A stretch of 64,000 nt of DNA from Pseudomonas alliivorans (lineage in GTDB: Bacteria; Pseudomonadota; Gammaproteobacteria; Pseudomonadales; Pseudomonadaceae). Below the pieces are notes generated by a model that searched no databases, had not been told where the DNA came from, and saw nothing but the letters and a program-made list of their open reading frames with translations. The stretch spans positions 372,001-436,000 of the forward strand of contig NZ_JAFFZW010000004.1 in assembly GCF_017826695.1 (NCBI RefSeq). Reading direction: 5' to 3'. This document shows positions 17,289-26,595 of the stretch, in pieces; within the stretch, counting starts at the first letter, position 1, and every line of letters begins with the position of its first letter. The position numbers and the translations under genes were made by a program.

Positions 17289-20005
17289 CCCGCCTGGCGA
17301 TCCCGACCACTCAAATCACGGCATCCACATGCTGCTACTGCGGCGTAGGTTGCGGCGTGCTGATCGAGCACGACGGGCATAACATTCTGGGCGTCAGCGG
17401 CGACCCGCAACACCCGGCCAACTTCGGCAAACTGTGCAGCAAAGGCTCGAGCCTGCACCTGACCGGTGACATCGACGCGCGCGCACTTTTCCCGGAACTG
17501 CGCCTGAGAAAAGGCCTGGCCCGCAGTGTCACCGATTGGGACACGGCACTGGAACATGCTGCCAATGTATTCGCCGACAGCATCCGCGAGCATGGCTCGG
17601 ACAGCGTGGCGTTCTACATTTCCGGCCAGTTGCTGACCGAGGACTACTACGCTTTCAACAAACTGGCCCGCGCCCTGATAGGCACCAACAACATCGACAG
17701 CAACTCGCGGCTGTGCATGTCATCGGCCGTGGCAGGCTACAAACGCAGCCTCGGTGCAGACGCCCCGCCCTGCAGTTACGAAGACCTTGAGCTGAGCGAT
17801 TGCGTGATGATCGTCGGCAGCAACATGGCCTACGCCCACCCGATTCTGTTTCGTCGTCTGGAAGAAGCAAAAAGCCGACGACCCGCGATGAAGCTCATCG
17901 TCATCGATCCCCGACGCACCGATACCTGTGAGCTGGCCGACATGCATCTGGCCATTCAGCCCGGCACCGATGTGGCGTTGTTTCACGGCATCCTCCATGT
18001 GCTGATCTCTCAAGGTCTTGTCGATCAGGCCTTCATCGCTGCACACACTCAGGGCTACGATGACCTCGAAATACTGGCACGCGATTACCCGCCAGAGCAC
18101 GTGGCCTCGTTGTGCGGCATCGAGGTCGAACAGTTGCTGACCTGCGCCCGATGGATCGGCGAGACACCCAGCTTCCTGTCGTTGTGGTGCATGGGGCTGA
18201 ACCAGTCCACAGCGGGCAGCGCCAAGAACAGCGCGCTGATCAATATTCACCTTGCGACCGGTCAGATCGGCCGCGTCGGTGCCGGGCCGTTCTCGCTCAC
18301 TGGCCAGCCAAATGCCATGGGGGGCCGTGAAACCGGCAGCCTGTCCAACCTGCTGCCAGGCCACCGCGAAGCCGGCAACCCGGAACATCGTGCTGAAGTG
18401 GCCGAATACTGGGGCGTCGATCAATTGCCCGCCAGCCCCGGCCTGTCCGCCATCGAGCTGTTCGAACAGATGCAGAGCGGCAAGATCAAGGCACTGTGGA
18501 TTGCCTGTACCAACCCTGCGCAGTCATTGCCGGACCAGAACCGGATCAAGGCCGCGCTCGAGATGTGTCCGTTCGTGGTGTTGCAAGAAGCGTTCAAGAC
18601 CACTGAAACAGCGCACTTTGCCGACCTGCTGTTGCCCGCCGCCAGTTGGGGCGAAAAGGAAGGCACAGTGACCAACTCCGAACGCCGCGTTTCCAATGTG
18701 CGAAAGGCCATTCAGGCACCCGGCCAGGCGCGTCCCGATTGGGCAATCACGGTGGACTTCGCCCGGCGCCTGCAACATCGGCTGCAGCCCGAATCGCCCG
18801 CCCTGTTCGACTTCGAGAATCCAACCGCATTATTCGATGAATTCAAGGGCCTGACCGCCGGGCGCGACCTGGACATGTCCGGCATCGACCGGGCGCTGAT
18901 CGACCGTCTGGGCCCACAGCAATGGCCATTCCCCGCGGGCGCCAATGTCGGTACGCCGCGTCTTTACACCGATGGCGTCTTTGCTTCCCCATCCGGCCGC
19001 GCGCAGTTCCTGAGCGAGCCGTATGTGGCCGCCAGGGAGCTGCGCGATACTGAATTCCCGCTGACGCTCAACACCGGCCGCCTGCGAGACCAATGGCACG
19101 GCATGAGCCGCACCGGGACCGCCGCCCGCCTGTTCGGTCACGTCAGCGAGGCGGTCCTGAGCCTGCATCCCCAAGACCTGCAACTGCATGCAGTACAGGC
19201 CGGCGACCTGATCAAACTGGTCAGCCGTCGCGGCGAACTGTATTTGCCCGTGAGCAGCGATGACAGTGTGCGTCCCGGACAGGCATTCCTGCCCATGCAC
19301 TGGGGAGATCGCTTCCTCAAGGGTGGCGTGAACGCCCTGACTCAGCCAGCAGTCGATCCGATTTCGAAACAGCCGGAACTCAAGCATTCCGGCGTCAGAA
19401 TTGAAAAGGCCGATCTGCCGTGGCAGTTCTTTGCACTGGTCGAAGGCAATGTGCAGCAGCAATGGGAGCGTCTGCGCAGACTGTGCGAGGCGTTCACTTA
19501 CTTGAGTCTGGGCCTCGTCGGTCGCGAGCGCCCGGCGCTGGTGCTTCGTGCCGCGCACACTGTTGCGCCGGACGCCAGCCTGCTGCACGAGATCGACGTG
19601 CTGCTCACTGTCGATGAAGGTCCGGTACTGGCTTACGACGACCCCAAGCGCTCCATCGGCAAGCGGGTAAGGATCGACAACGGTCGTATTACCGCCATCC
19701 GCCTGGCCGGCGAAACCCTGGCCCAGCATTGGTTACAGACGCTGTGGCTTGAAGAACGCATTGATCCACCTTTGCGCCGCTGGCTGCTAGCGCCGCTGAG
19801 CAGCGAACCCGGCAAAGACGGCGCCGAGCCACGCGACAAGACGTTGTGCAACTGCATGAACGTCAGGCAGAGCGCTGTGTTGAAAGGCATCGAGGATGGC
19901 CTCGACCTGAACCAACTCAAAAAACAATTGGGCTGCGGGACGATGTGCGGTTCCTGCGTACCGGAAATAAAAAGACTGATCAACACCGTGATGGTCACTG
20001 AATGA
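17285..20005 (+). CDS. nasC: Assimilatory nitrate reductase, molybdenum catalytic subunit
   Basis: NasC reduces nitrate to nitrite in the cytoplasm. The 906-residue protein binds an N-terminal [4Fe-4S] cluster through C16, C19, C23 and C51. C144 (SRLCMSS) is the likely molybdenum ligand. The molybdopterin oxidoreductase and dinucleotide-binding domains follow. The C-terminus carries a BFD-like [2Fe-2S] domain with C855, C857, C888 and C891, which can accept electrons from the flavoprotein encoded just upstream. The start ATG overlaps the stop of that gene. In other naming schemes the same enzyme is called NasA. Confidence 0.93.
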   Translation: MTRLAIPTTQITASTCCYCGVGCGVLIEHDGHNILGVSGDPQHPANFGKLCSKGSSLHLTGDIDARALFPELRLRKGLARSVTDWDTALEHAANVFADSIREHGSDSVAFYISGQLLTEDYYAFNKLARALIGTNNIDSNSRLCMSSAVAGYKRSLGADAPPCSYEDLELSDCVMIVGSNMAYAHPILFRRLEEAKSRRPAMKLIVIDPRRTDTCELADMHLAIQPGTDVALFHGILHVLISQGLVDQAFIAAHTQGYDDLEILARDYPPEHVASLCGIEVEQLLTCARWIGETPSFLSLWCMGLNQSTAGSAKNSALINIHLATGQIGRVGAGPFSLTGQPNAMGGRETGSLSNLLPGHREAGNPEHRAEVAEYWGVDQLPASPGLSAIELFEQMQSGKIKALWIACTNPAQSLPDQNRIKAALEMCPFVVLQEAFKTTETAHFADLLLPAASWGEKEGTVTNSERRVSNVRKAIQAPGQARPDWAITVDFARRLQHRLQPESPALFDFENPTALFDEFKGLTAGRDLDMSGIDRALIDRLGPQQWPFPAGANVGTPRLYTDGVFASPSGRAQFLSEPYVAARELRDTEFPLTLNTGRLRDQWHGMSRTGTAARLFGHVSEAVLSLHPQDLQLHAVQAGDLIKLVSRRGELYLPVSSDDSVRPGQAFLPMHWGDRFLKGGVNALTQPAVDPISKQPELKHSGVRIEKADLPWQFFALVEGNVQQQWERLRRLCEAFTYLSLGLVGRERPALVLRAAHTVAPDASLLHEIDVLLTVDEGPVLAYDDPKRSIGKRVRIDNGRITAIRLAGETLAQHWLQTLWLEERIDPPLRRWLLAPLSSEPGKDGAEPRDKTLCNCMNVRQSAVLKGIEDGLDLNQLKKQLGCGTMCGSCVPEIKRLINTVMVTE

Positions 20006-20015
20006 GGAACACAGC

Positions 20016-20777
20016 ATGAACGCGAAAGTCTGGCTGGTGGGCGCAGGCCCGGGTGATCCTGAATTGCTGACGCTCAAGGCCGTGCGGGCCTTGCGTGAAG
20101 CGGATGTGGTGCTGATCGATGATCTGGTCAACCCTGCCGTGCTTGAACACTGCCCCGCTGCACGGGTCATCCCTGTCGGCAAGCGCGGCGGCTGTCGCTC
20201 GACTCCCCAGGCCTTCATCCATCGCCTGATGCTGCGCTATGTACGACAGGGCAAATGCGTGGTCCGTCTCAAAGGCGGAGACCCTTGCATCTTCGGTCGC
20301 GGCGGCGAGGAAGCGGATTGGTTGCAGGAACGCGGCGTGACTGTCGAGCTGGTCAATGGCATCACCGCAGGTCTGGCGGGCGCAACGCAATGCGGTATCT
20401 CATTGACACTGCGTGGAATCAGCCGTGGTGTGACACTGGTCACCGCCCACACGCAGGACGACAGCAGTCTCGACTGGCAGGCACTGGCACAAAGCGGCAC
20501 GACACTGGTGGTGTACATGGGAGTGGCGAAGCTGCCGCAGATTCATGAGAACCTGCTGGCCGGGGGAATGAGTCCGGACATGCCGGTGGCAATGATCGAG
20601 AACGCGTCCCTGCCAACGCAGCGTGAATGCCGCAGCACACTTGCGAACATGCAACAGGATGCACAGACGTTCGAATTGAAGAGTCCTGCCATTCTGGTGA
20701 TCGGCGCAGTCGCGGCGGGAAGTCAGGAAGTGCTGAATCGAACATCGCTGAACCCGCTTCACCAACAGGCTGGCTGA
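20016..20777 (+). CDS. cobA: Uroporphyrinogen-III C-methyltransferase (SUMT)
   Basis: CobA methylates uroporphyrinogen III at C2 and C7 to precorrin-2, the branch point to siroheme and cobalamin. The 253-residue protein has the signature VGAGPGDPELLTLKAVRAL, the RLKGGDPCIFGRGGEE S-adenosylmethionine loop and a conserved GITAGLAG. It lacks the oxidase/ferrochelatase half of CysG. It starts 10 bases after nasC and belongs to that operon. Siroheme is the cofactor of nitrite reductase, so its place here makes sense although nirBD is not in the locus. Confidence 0.93.
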   Translation: MNAKVWLVGAGPGDPELLTLKAVRALREADVVLIDDLVNPAVLEHCPAARVIPVGKRGGCRSTPQAFIHRLMLRYVRQGKCVVRLKGGDPCIFGRGGEEADWLQERGVTVELVNGITAGLAGATQCGISLTLRGISRGVTLVTAHTQDDSSLDWQALAQSGTTLVVYMGVAKLPQIHENLLAGGMSPDMPVAMIENASLPTQRECRSTLANMQQDAQTFELKSPAILVIGAVAAGSQEVLNRTSLNPLHQQAG

Positions 20778-20835
20778 CGTTCACATTTATTGCCTACGCG
20801 CGAGCATGCCATGCACGCTCAAATCGTAGACAAAG

Positions 20836-20861
20836 AAAAGCCCGGCCTGAGCCGGGCTTTT
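20836..20861. terminator. Bidirectional terminator between cobA and oprF
   Basis: A perfect 11-bp palindrome (AAAAGCCCGGC/GCCGGGCTTTT) around CTGA serves both convergent genes, with the A and T ends supplying the T tract for each direction. Confidence 0.9.
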
Positions 20862-20877
20862 CAGTATAAGCGGCTAA

Positions 20878-21912
20878 TTACTTAGCTTGAGCTTCTACTT
20901 CTGCTTCTACGCGACGGTTAACTGCGCGGCCAGACTCAGTTGCGTTGTCAGCAACTGGACGGGATTCGCCGTAACCAACCGAGTTTACGCGGCTAGCACC
21001 AACGCCATACTGGTTGACCAGGACCTGCTTAACGGCGTTTGCACGACGCTCGGACAGCTTCTGGTTGTAAGCGTCAGGACCGACGGAGTCAGTGTGACCT
21101 TCAACAGTGGTGGTGGTCTGTGGGTACTGCTGCATGAAGTCAGCGAGGTTCTTGATGTCGCCGTAGCTGCTAGGCTTGACTACGGATTTGTCGAAATCGA
21201 ACTTCACGTCCAGCTCAACACGAACCACTTCAGCAACGGCTGGGCAGCCATCAGCGTCAACAGTTACGTTTGCAGGGGTGTCTGGGCACTTGTCAACGTT
21301 GTCGCAAACGCCATCGTTGTCGCTGTCGGAGCACACTTCAGCTACTGGAGCTGGTGCTGCTTCAACTTTCTTGCTGCCGCCACCGAAGTTAACGCCGATA
21401 CCGACGCTTGGCGCCCACTCGGTGTTGCCTTGGTCGATGTTGTACTGAGCTTCAACGCCTGCACGGGCATAGAAGTTGTCAGTGAAGTACAGCTTGGCGC
21501 CGCCGCCGATGTTGGCGAAGGTGGAGCCGTCACGGCCGCCACGAGCGTCCTGGCCAATGCTCTGGTCAGAGAAACCGGCAGACAGGTATGGACGCAGCAT
21601 GTCGCCCGGGTTGTTGAAGTGGTATAGAGCGTCCAGGGCGGTGTTGGAGCCCTTGATGTTCTTGCCGCTGTCGCTACGGACGTTGTGAACTTCGTCGTAG
21701 CCCAGACGCAGTTCAACGTCATCGGTCAGGAAGTAGCCAACGGAGCCGCCGAACAGGTTGCCGTCGTTTTTGAAGTTACGATCGCTATCGTAATATTCTT
21801 TCTTGGCGAAGCCTTCGATTTCGACCGCGCCTTGGCCTTGTGCCAGAGCGCCGAAAGAAGTTGCGGCAACAATAGTACCAATGGCCAAGCCCAAGGTGTT
21901 TTTCAGTTTCAT
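20878..21912 (-). CDS. oprF: Major outer-membrane porin and structural protein OprF
   Basis: OprF is the general porin of Pseudomonas and links the outer membrane to peptidoglycan. The 344-residue precursor has a signal peptide ending at ALAQ. An eight-strand beta-barrel follows, then a cysteine-containing thrombospondin-3-like linker (CSDSDNDGVCDNVDKCPDTP) with four cysteines, and a C-terminal OmpA peptidoglycan-binding domain (VEGHTDSVG). It lies 107 bases downstream of sigX; in P. aeruginosa it is transcribed both with and from a SigX promoter. Confidence 0.97.
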   Translation of the reverse strand: MKLKNTLGLAIGTIVAATSFGALAQGQGAVEIEGFAKKEYYDSDRNFKNDGNLFGGSVGYFLTDDVELRLGYDEVHNVRSDSGKNIKGSNTALDALYHFNNPGDMLRPYLSAGFSDQSIGQDARGGRDGSTFANIGGGAKLYFTDNFYARAGVEAQYNIDQGNTEWAPSVGIGVNFGGGSKKVEAAPAPVAEVCSDSDNDGVCDNVDKCPDTPANVTVDADGCPAVAEVVRVELDVKFDFDKSVVKPSSYGDIKNLADFMQQYPQTTTTVEGHTDSVGPDAYNQKLSERRANAVKQVLVNQYGVGASRVNSVGYGESRPVADNATESGRAVNRRVEAEVEAQAK

Positions 21913-22019
21913 CCGTTAAATCCCCATCTGATGATTGTAAAGCAGTCCCGCATAACTGGGGACAACTCGTCGGCAAGTCTACCAGACCTTGCCAGTTCGT
22001 TAGAGATATTTGCTCGTCG

Positions 22020-22610
22020 TTAAGTTTCGACGATACCTGCAAATTTCTCACGTAATTTATCAAGCGCCCGCTTGTAACGCATTTTCGTTGCGCTCAAGCC
22101 CATGTGCATGATGTCTGCGATCTCCTGGAACTCGAGTTCTGCGACGAATCGCAGCACCAGAATCTCCCGATCAATCGGGTTCACATGCACAAGCCAGCGA
22201 TCGAGACCGCCCCGCTCTTCAGGTTTTGGCGTCTTTTCTTCTGACGCTTCCTCAAGCGGATCCAGACTCAAAGCGTCCATCAAGCGACGCTTACGCCGTT
22301 CCTTTCTGTATTGAGTGATGCACTCGTTGTACGTGATGCTGTAGAGCCAGGTCTTGAATTTCGATTTACCCTCGAAATTCTTCAAGCCATACAACACCTT
22401 AAGCATCACCTCCTGACAGACATCGTCAGCGTCGCGATCGTTCCCCAAATAACGTGCACAGACGTTAAAAAGTGTTCGCTGATAGCGACGCATCAATTCT
22501 TCATACGCCCGAGTCACATTGAACAGCTCGACATGGGCGCGTGCAACCAGCTCCTCATCCGAGAGCTCGTGTGGATCGTAGCGCGTTGAAAGCGGTTGAG
22601 GTTTATTCAA
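22020..22610 (-). CDS. sigX: ECF sigma factor SigX
   Basis: SigX is an extracytoplasmic-function sigma factor that drives oprF and fatty-acid and envelope genes in Pseudomonas. The 196-residue protein has sigma region 2 (YLGNDRDADDVCQEVMLKV) and region 4 (EFQEIADIMHMGLSATKMRYKRAL). The start is a TTG at 22610, giving LNKPQPLSTRY as in relatives. No anti-sigma gene is adjacent. It follows cmpX by 82 bases in the same direction. Confidence 0.95.
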   Translation of the reverse strand: MNKPQPLSTRYDPHELSDEELVARAHVELFNVTRAYEELMRRYQRTLFNVCARYLGNDRDADDVCQEVMLKVLYGLKNFEGKSKFKTWLYSITYNECITQYRKERRKRRLMDALSLDPLEEASEEKTPKPEERGGLDRWLVHVNPIDREILVLRFVAELEFQEIADIMHMGLSATKMRYKRALDKLREKFAGIVET

Positions 22611-22692
22611 AACGAATCTTGCCGACAGTCAGGTCAATGTCCGCCACAGCCCTTTCCGGCAACTTGGCGGCATAGATTAGCAGGTTAGCCGC

Positions 22693-23517
22693 TTAACGGC
22701 TGCTTACTCTCTGATCGAGGAGGATCCGGTTGGAAAAAGAAACCAGCTCCCCTTCATCTGTCAGCAGGGTCGTCTTGACCGTACCGATTTCCTCTATCTG
22801 ACCCTCAGTATCGCCTATCTGCACCTGCTGGCCTACCTGATAGAGCTCACGCACATAAATTCCGGCAATGATCTGACCCGCAATTTCGCGACTTCCCAGG
22901 CCCAACGCCAGGGCCACTGCCAGACCAACGGTCAGCAAGGCAATCACGATCACGTGATTCAGCAGGTCGGTTTTGACCTCCAACTGGCTGATCGCGACAG
23001 AAATACTGATGATAATGACCAGGCCCTGGGCAATTCTTCCAAGACCGGCAGAGTAATCGATGCCGACACCTTCGGCCGCACCGCGCACCAGGCCATTGAC
23101 CAGTTGCGCCAGCAATACGCCGACCAGCAGCACCAGCGCCGCGCCGAACACCTTCGGCAGGTACAGCGCCAGCATGTCGAGCGTGGCAGATACCCGTTGC
23201 AGGCCCAGCGACTCGGCAGCGGACACCAGGAAAATCAACAACACGAACCAGTAAACGATCCTGCCGATCAATGTGGAGATCGGCACCTTGACGCCGGCAC
23301 GCCCCATGATCTTGGTCAGTCCTGTGCCGCCGACCAGGCGATCCAGCCCAAGCTTGGCAAGCAGTTTGGACAGCAGCGCATCAAGCAGCTTGGCTACGGC
23401 AAAACCGAGCACCACCACGACGAGCGCGCCAAACAGGTTAGGGATGAAGTTTGCAACTTTGGTCCACAATGCAGTCATTGCAGCAAGAAGACTCTGCGTC
23501 CAGAGGTTCAATTCCAT
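22693..23517 (-). CDS. cmpX: MscS-family small-conductance channel CmpX
   Basis: This 274-residue inner-membrane protein has an N-terminal conserved TM-helix segment, several further hydrophobic stretches and a C-terminal beta domain (VQIGDTEGQIEEIGTVKT) typical of mechanosensitive channel family proteins. In P. aeruginosa, cmpX affects SigX activity. I use ATG 23517; a TTG two codons upstream is possible. It starts 2 bases after the crfX stop, so the two are translationally linked. Confidence 0.9.
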   Translation of the reverse strand: MELNLWTQSLLAAMTALWTKVANFIPNLFGALVVVVLGFAVAKLLDALLSKLLAKLGLDRLVGGTGLTKIMGRAGVKVPISTLIGRIVYWFVLLIFLVSAAESLGLQRVSATLDMLALYLPKVFGAALVLLVGVLLAQLVNGLVRGAAEGVGIDYSAGLGRIAQGLVIIISISVAISQLEVKTDLLNHVIVIALLTVGLAVALALGLGSREIAGQIIAGIYVRELYQVGQQVQIGDTEGQIEEIGTVKTTLLTDEGELVSFSNRILLDQRVSSR

Positions 23518-23519
23518 GC

Positions 23520-23768
23520 TCAATCAGCCTTATCGATAGAACGCGCACCAGCTCTGGTGCGACGGGAAACGGGAGCGACATGGGCGGAACCATTATTGAG
23601 CGCGATCATCATCGCCTCGGACCAACGGCCCAGCAGCCCGAACAACACACCGGCACCGACCTGGCGGTTGGCGGTTTTCAGGACTCGCCCCAGACATGCA
23701 TCGTCGTCCCGGCTGGAGGATGACGAATTAAGCATGTCACGTAAAGATTCTTCAAACGGATCGTGCAT
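23520..23768 (-). CDS. crfX: CrfX family protein
   Basis: This is a small 82-residue soluble protein with no known domain, recognised mainly by position: Pseudomonas genomes keep the order cmaX-crfX-cmpX-sigX-oprF. It has a serine-rich segment (MLNSSSSSRDDDACLGRVL) and a short hydrophobic patch (VGAGVLFGLLGRW). ATG 23768 has a good GAGGTG ribosome-binding site. Its function is not established to my knowledge. Confidence 0.8.
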   Translation of the reverse strand: MHDPFEESLRDMLNSSSSSRDDDACLGRVLKTANRQVGAGVLFGLLGRWSEAMMIALNNGSAHVAPVSRRTRAGARSIDKAD

Positions 23769-23855
23769 CAGGCACCTCACGCAATGTAAGTCAAAGACGT
23801 GACGCTTTGCAGGTGAGTCACAAACGCTTCATGAAAAAACATATAAGTATAAGCC

Positions 23856-24851
23856 TTATACCCAACGCAACCTTCTGAAGAGCCACCACTGCCCTGCCGC
23901 CACCGCGACAATCAGGCTGCACGCGACCAGAAAACCGTAGGGATTTTCCGCGCCGGGAATGCCCCCGACGTTGATGCCCAGCAGACCGGTCAGGAAACTC
24001 ATGGGCAGGAAGATACCGGTGATGATGCCGAAGCGGTACATGGTGCGATTCATGTGCTCGCGCAGACGCCGGTCTTCGGACTCAAGCAGCAGCCCGACTC
24101 GCTCTCGCGTCAGTTCAAGCTCTTCCAGGTAACGAGTCAGGCTGTTGTTCAACTCGTTCCAGTAGTCGGCGTCTTCATTGTCGAACCAGGTCAGCTTGAT
24201 ACGTGAAAGCTGGCCATAGATATCGCGTTGAGGCCCCAGAAAACGCCTGAGACCTGCCGCACGACGGCGGATGTGCAGCAACTTGCCATGCTCGGGGCTG
24301 TACCGTTCGTCGGCATCGGTCTTTTCTTCTTCCTCATCAACCGATTCAGTCAGCTCGCCGACCAGATCCTGAACCTTGTCAGTCAGGTATTGAGCCAGAT
24401 AAAGAATCAGTTCCGACGCCGTTTTGGGGCCTTTGGACTGGCCGAGCAGCTCGATCAGCTCTTCGGTGGCACGAAGGGGCCGCAGTCGCAACGAGATCAC
24501 CCGCTGCGCTGCCGCGAAAATCCGCACCGAAACCATGTCTTCAGGCTCGGCACCGGGATTGAGGTTCACGCCACGCAAAAACAGCAGCAGTTCCTCATCG
24601 GGCAGCGCCAGCAGACGCGGCCGGGTATTTTCTTCAAGCAGCAGATCGCAGGCGAACTCGCTCAGGCCGCTGGCGGTGCGTAACCATGTCTGTGTCTGCG
24701 GATGACTGCGATCCCAATGCAGCCACAGGCTTTCCTGCGGCTGCAACTCAAGGTCCTGAAGCTCGGTACGAGCGATGAAACGCGCCCCACCCTTACCATC
24801 CAATACGAGGGCATGAACCAGCCCCCACTGCGCGTTTGCTTCATCGAACAT
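23856..24851 (-). CDS. cmaX: CorA/ZntB-type divalent cation transporter (CmaX)
   Basis: This 331-residue protein has a large N-terminal cytoplasmic domain rich in charged helices and two C-terminal membrane helices. In place of the CorA GMN motif it has GIN (LLGINVGGIPG), as ZntB-like proteins do, which argues for zinc or another cation rather than magnesium. The ATG at 24851 lies 11 bases after rraA. It heads the cmaX-crfX-cmpX-sigX-oprF series. Confidence 0.88.
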   Translation of the reverse strand: MFDEANAQWGLVHALVLDGKGGARFIARTELQDLELQPQESLWLHWDRSHPQTQTWLRTASGLSEFACDLLLEENTRPRLLALPDEELLLFLRGVNLNPGAEPEDMVSVRIFAAAQRVISLRLRPLRATEELIELLGQSKGPKTASELILYLAQYLTDKVQDLVGELTESVDEEEEKTDADERYSPEHGKLLHIRRRAAGLRRFLGPQRDIYGQLSRIKLTWFDNEDADYWNELNNSLTRYLEELELTRERVGLLLESEDRRLREHMNRTMYRFGIITGIFLPMSFLTGLLGINVGGIPGAENPYGFLVACSLIVAVAAGQWWLFRRLRWV

Positions 24852-24862
24852 TGAGACGTCGC

Positions 24863-25351
24863 TTATTCCGGCATGGTCAGGGGAGAAGGAGAAATGATCA
24901 CGCCGTTGTTGTCGGCATAAAGGTAATCGCCCGGCTTGAAGGTCACACCGCCGAAGGTCACCGGCACATTCAGCTCACCGACGCCACGCTTCTCGCTTTT
25001 CTTCGGATGGCTGGCCAGCGCCTGCACGCCCAGATCTGTCTGAGCCAGCATGTCCACGTCGCGGACGCAGCCGTAGATCAAAACACCTTCCCAGCCATTT
25101 TTCGAAGCCTGCTCGGCGACCATGTCACCCAGCATTGCGCAACGCAGCGAGCCGCCACCGTCGACCACCAGCACCTTGCCCTTACCGTCCAGCGCAATCT
25201 GCTTCTTGACCAGCGAGTTGTCTTCGAAACACTTGAGGGTGACGATCTTGCCGCCAAACGAGTCGCGTCCACCGAAATTGCTGAACATCGGTTCGACAAC
25301 CTGTATCAGGTCCGGATAAGCGTCACACAGATCGGGGGTGAGGTAGTGCAT
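24863..25351 (-). CDS. rraA: RraA family protein
   Basis: This 162-residue RraA-fold protein is named for the E. coli inhibitor of RNase E. Many homologues are instead aldolases (HMG/CHA type), and both activities are reported for the family. Conserved features include [16 protein letters not shown] and GCVRDVD, the likely metal/oxalate site. ATG 25351 is preferred: the upstream ATG at 25369 overlaps the ribosome-binding site AGGAG that serves it. Confidence 0.9.
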   Translation of the reverse strand: MHYLTPDLCDAYPDLIQVVEPMFSNFGGRDSFGGKIVTLKCFEDNSLVKKQIALDGKGKVLVVDGGGSLRCAMLGDMVAEQASKNGWEGVLIYGCVRDVDMLAQTDLGVQALASHPKKSEKRGVGELNVPVTFGGVTFKPGDYLYADNNGVIISPSPLTMPE

Positions 25352-25442
25352 GAGGTCAACTCCTGTCATTGAGGCATGGGCTCAAGAATGGTGCAGATTC
25401 AGCGTGCTGCGCAGTGCAATGTCTTTATAGCGACTTTAACCA

Positions 25443-26429
25443 CTAACTGCCTACTGCCACCTGAAGCTCGGCTGTCTGTTCAGCAGACCGCACACGCAGC
25501 CAATCGATCACTCGGGGCCACACCTGTTGCTGCGCACCCTTGCTGACCAGCATCTGCACATGGCCGAAATCTTCGTTGAACCCATGCTCGCGACCCAGGC
25601 AGAGAAACTGCTTGAGTTCACTGCCCACCTGATCGAACAGCATCCGACAGGCCCACACCGGATCCTGGTGATCACCCACTGCGGCCACCGCCAGTAACGG
25701 AACCTGAACGGCTTTCAAGCCCGCCCACCAGTCGCCGTGACGATCACCGAAGCGACCGAACAGACCGTGCCAGCGCATGCTTTCCAGCAATATGCCCATG
25801 GGCTCGTCCTCCGGCCCGCGCTTGAAACGCGGACCGGACACGTGCTCGAAGCGTTTGAGCAGAAGGCGACTGGACCATTGCAACGGCGGAATCTTCAACG
25901 GCCAGTAGGTACGACTGATCTGGCTGCCGAACAACGCCACCGACGCTGCGCTCTCGACGCCGAGGTATTCGCCCCCCAACGCGGCGGCCAAGGTGGTGCC
26001 GCCCAGCGAATGACCGATCCAGTGGGGTACCTGCCCGCTTTGCTCCTGCACAAAGGCAGCAATTGCAGGCACGTCATAGCGGGCGTAATCGGCTACGCAA
26101 TTGGCGCGATAGTTCTGATTACGTGCCGACAGGCCATGCCCACGCATTTCGGGAATCCAGACGTCATAACCGGCACGCGCCAGAAACGGTCCCAGACCGA
26201 TACCCTTGGGCGAATACCAGAATCTGCGATTGGAAAAACTGCCGTGTACCAGGATAACCGGAATACCCCGTCCACGAGCCTGATCGACCAGGCCCAGGCG
26301 GGTCACGGCCAGTTCGACGCTCGCGTCAGGACTGTTGGCAGGTTTGAGACGGTAGACGTCCTCGACCAGATCGCCACGACGCTCGGCACTGATCAAGGCA
26401 ACGGGAAATAGATGGCTGCTGCTTTGCAT
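25443..26429 (-). CDS. Alpha/beta hydrolase
   Basis: This 328-residue alpha/beta-hydrolase has the oxyanion region VILVHGSFSNRRFW, the nucleophile elbow WIGHSLGG and a probable catalytic histidine in REHGFNEDFGH. The aspartate is probably in GDHQDPVW. There is no signal peptide. The fold resembles esterases and polyhydroxyalkanoate-related or lipase-like hydrolases, but the substrate cannot be read from the sequence. It lies between ppsA and rraA on the same strand. Confidence 0.8.
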   Translation of the reverse strand: MQSSSHLFPVALISAERRGDLVEDVYRLKPANSPDASVELAVTRLGLVDQARGRGIPVILVHGSFSNRRFWYSPKGIGLGPFLARAGYDVWIPEMRGHGLSARNQNYRANCVADYARYDVPAIAAFVQEQSGQVPHWIGHSLGGTTLAAALGGEYLGVESAASVALFGSQISRTYWPLKIPPLQWSSRLLLKRFEHVSGPRFKRGPEDEPMGILLESMRWHGLFGRFGDRHGDWWAGLKAVQVPLLAVAAVGDHQDPVWACRMLFDQVGSELKQFLCLGREHGFNEDFGHVQMLVSKGAQQQVWPRVIDWLRVRSAEQTAELQVAVGS

Positions 26430-26511
26430 ATTGCTCTTTTCGGAAATTCAAAGGCATCGGGTCGCCTCTGACAGACTGTATGAAACTGCATGTAGGTGCG
26501 CCCTGCGGCGA

Positions 26512-26548
26512 ATAAAAAAGGCGGTCTCCGAAAAAACCGCCTCTTTTT
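26512..26548. terminator. Terminator after ppsA
   Basis: AGGCGGT (26519-26525) pairs with ACCGCCT (26536-26542). A runs to the left and T runs to the right make it work on either strand; on the minus strand it ends ppsA 50 bases after its stop. Confidence 0.85.
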
Positions 26549-26595
26549 GATGAAATCCTGAACCACAAGACGGCTCAGGACTTTTTCGCGTCACA

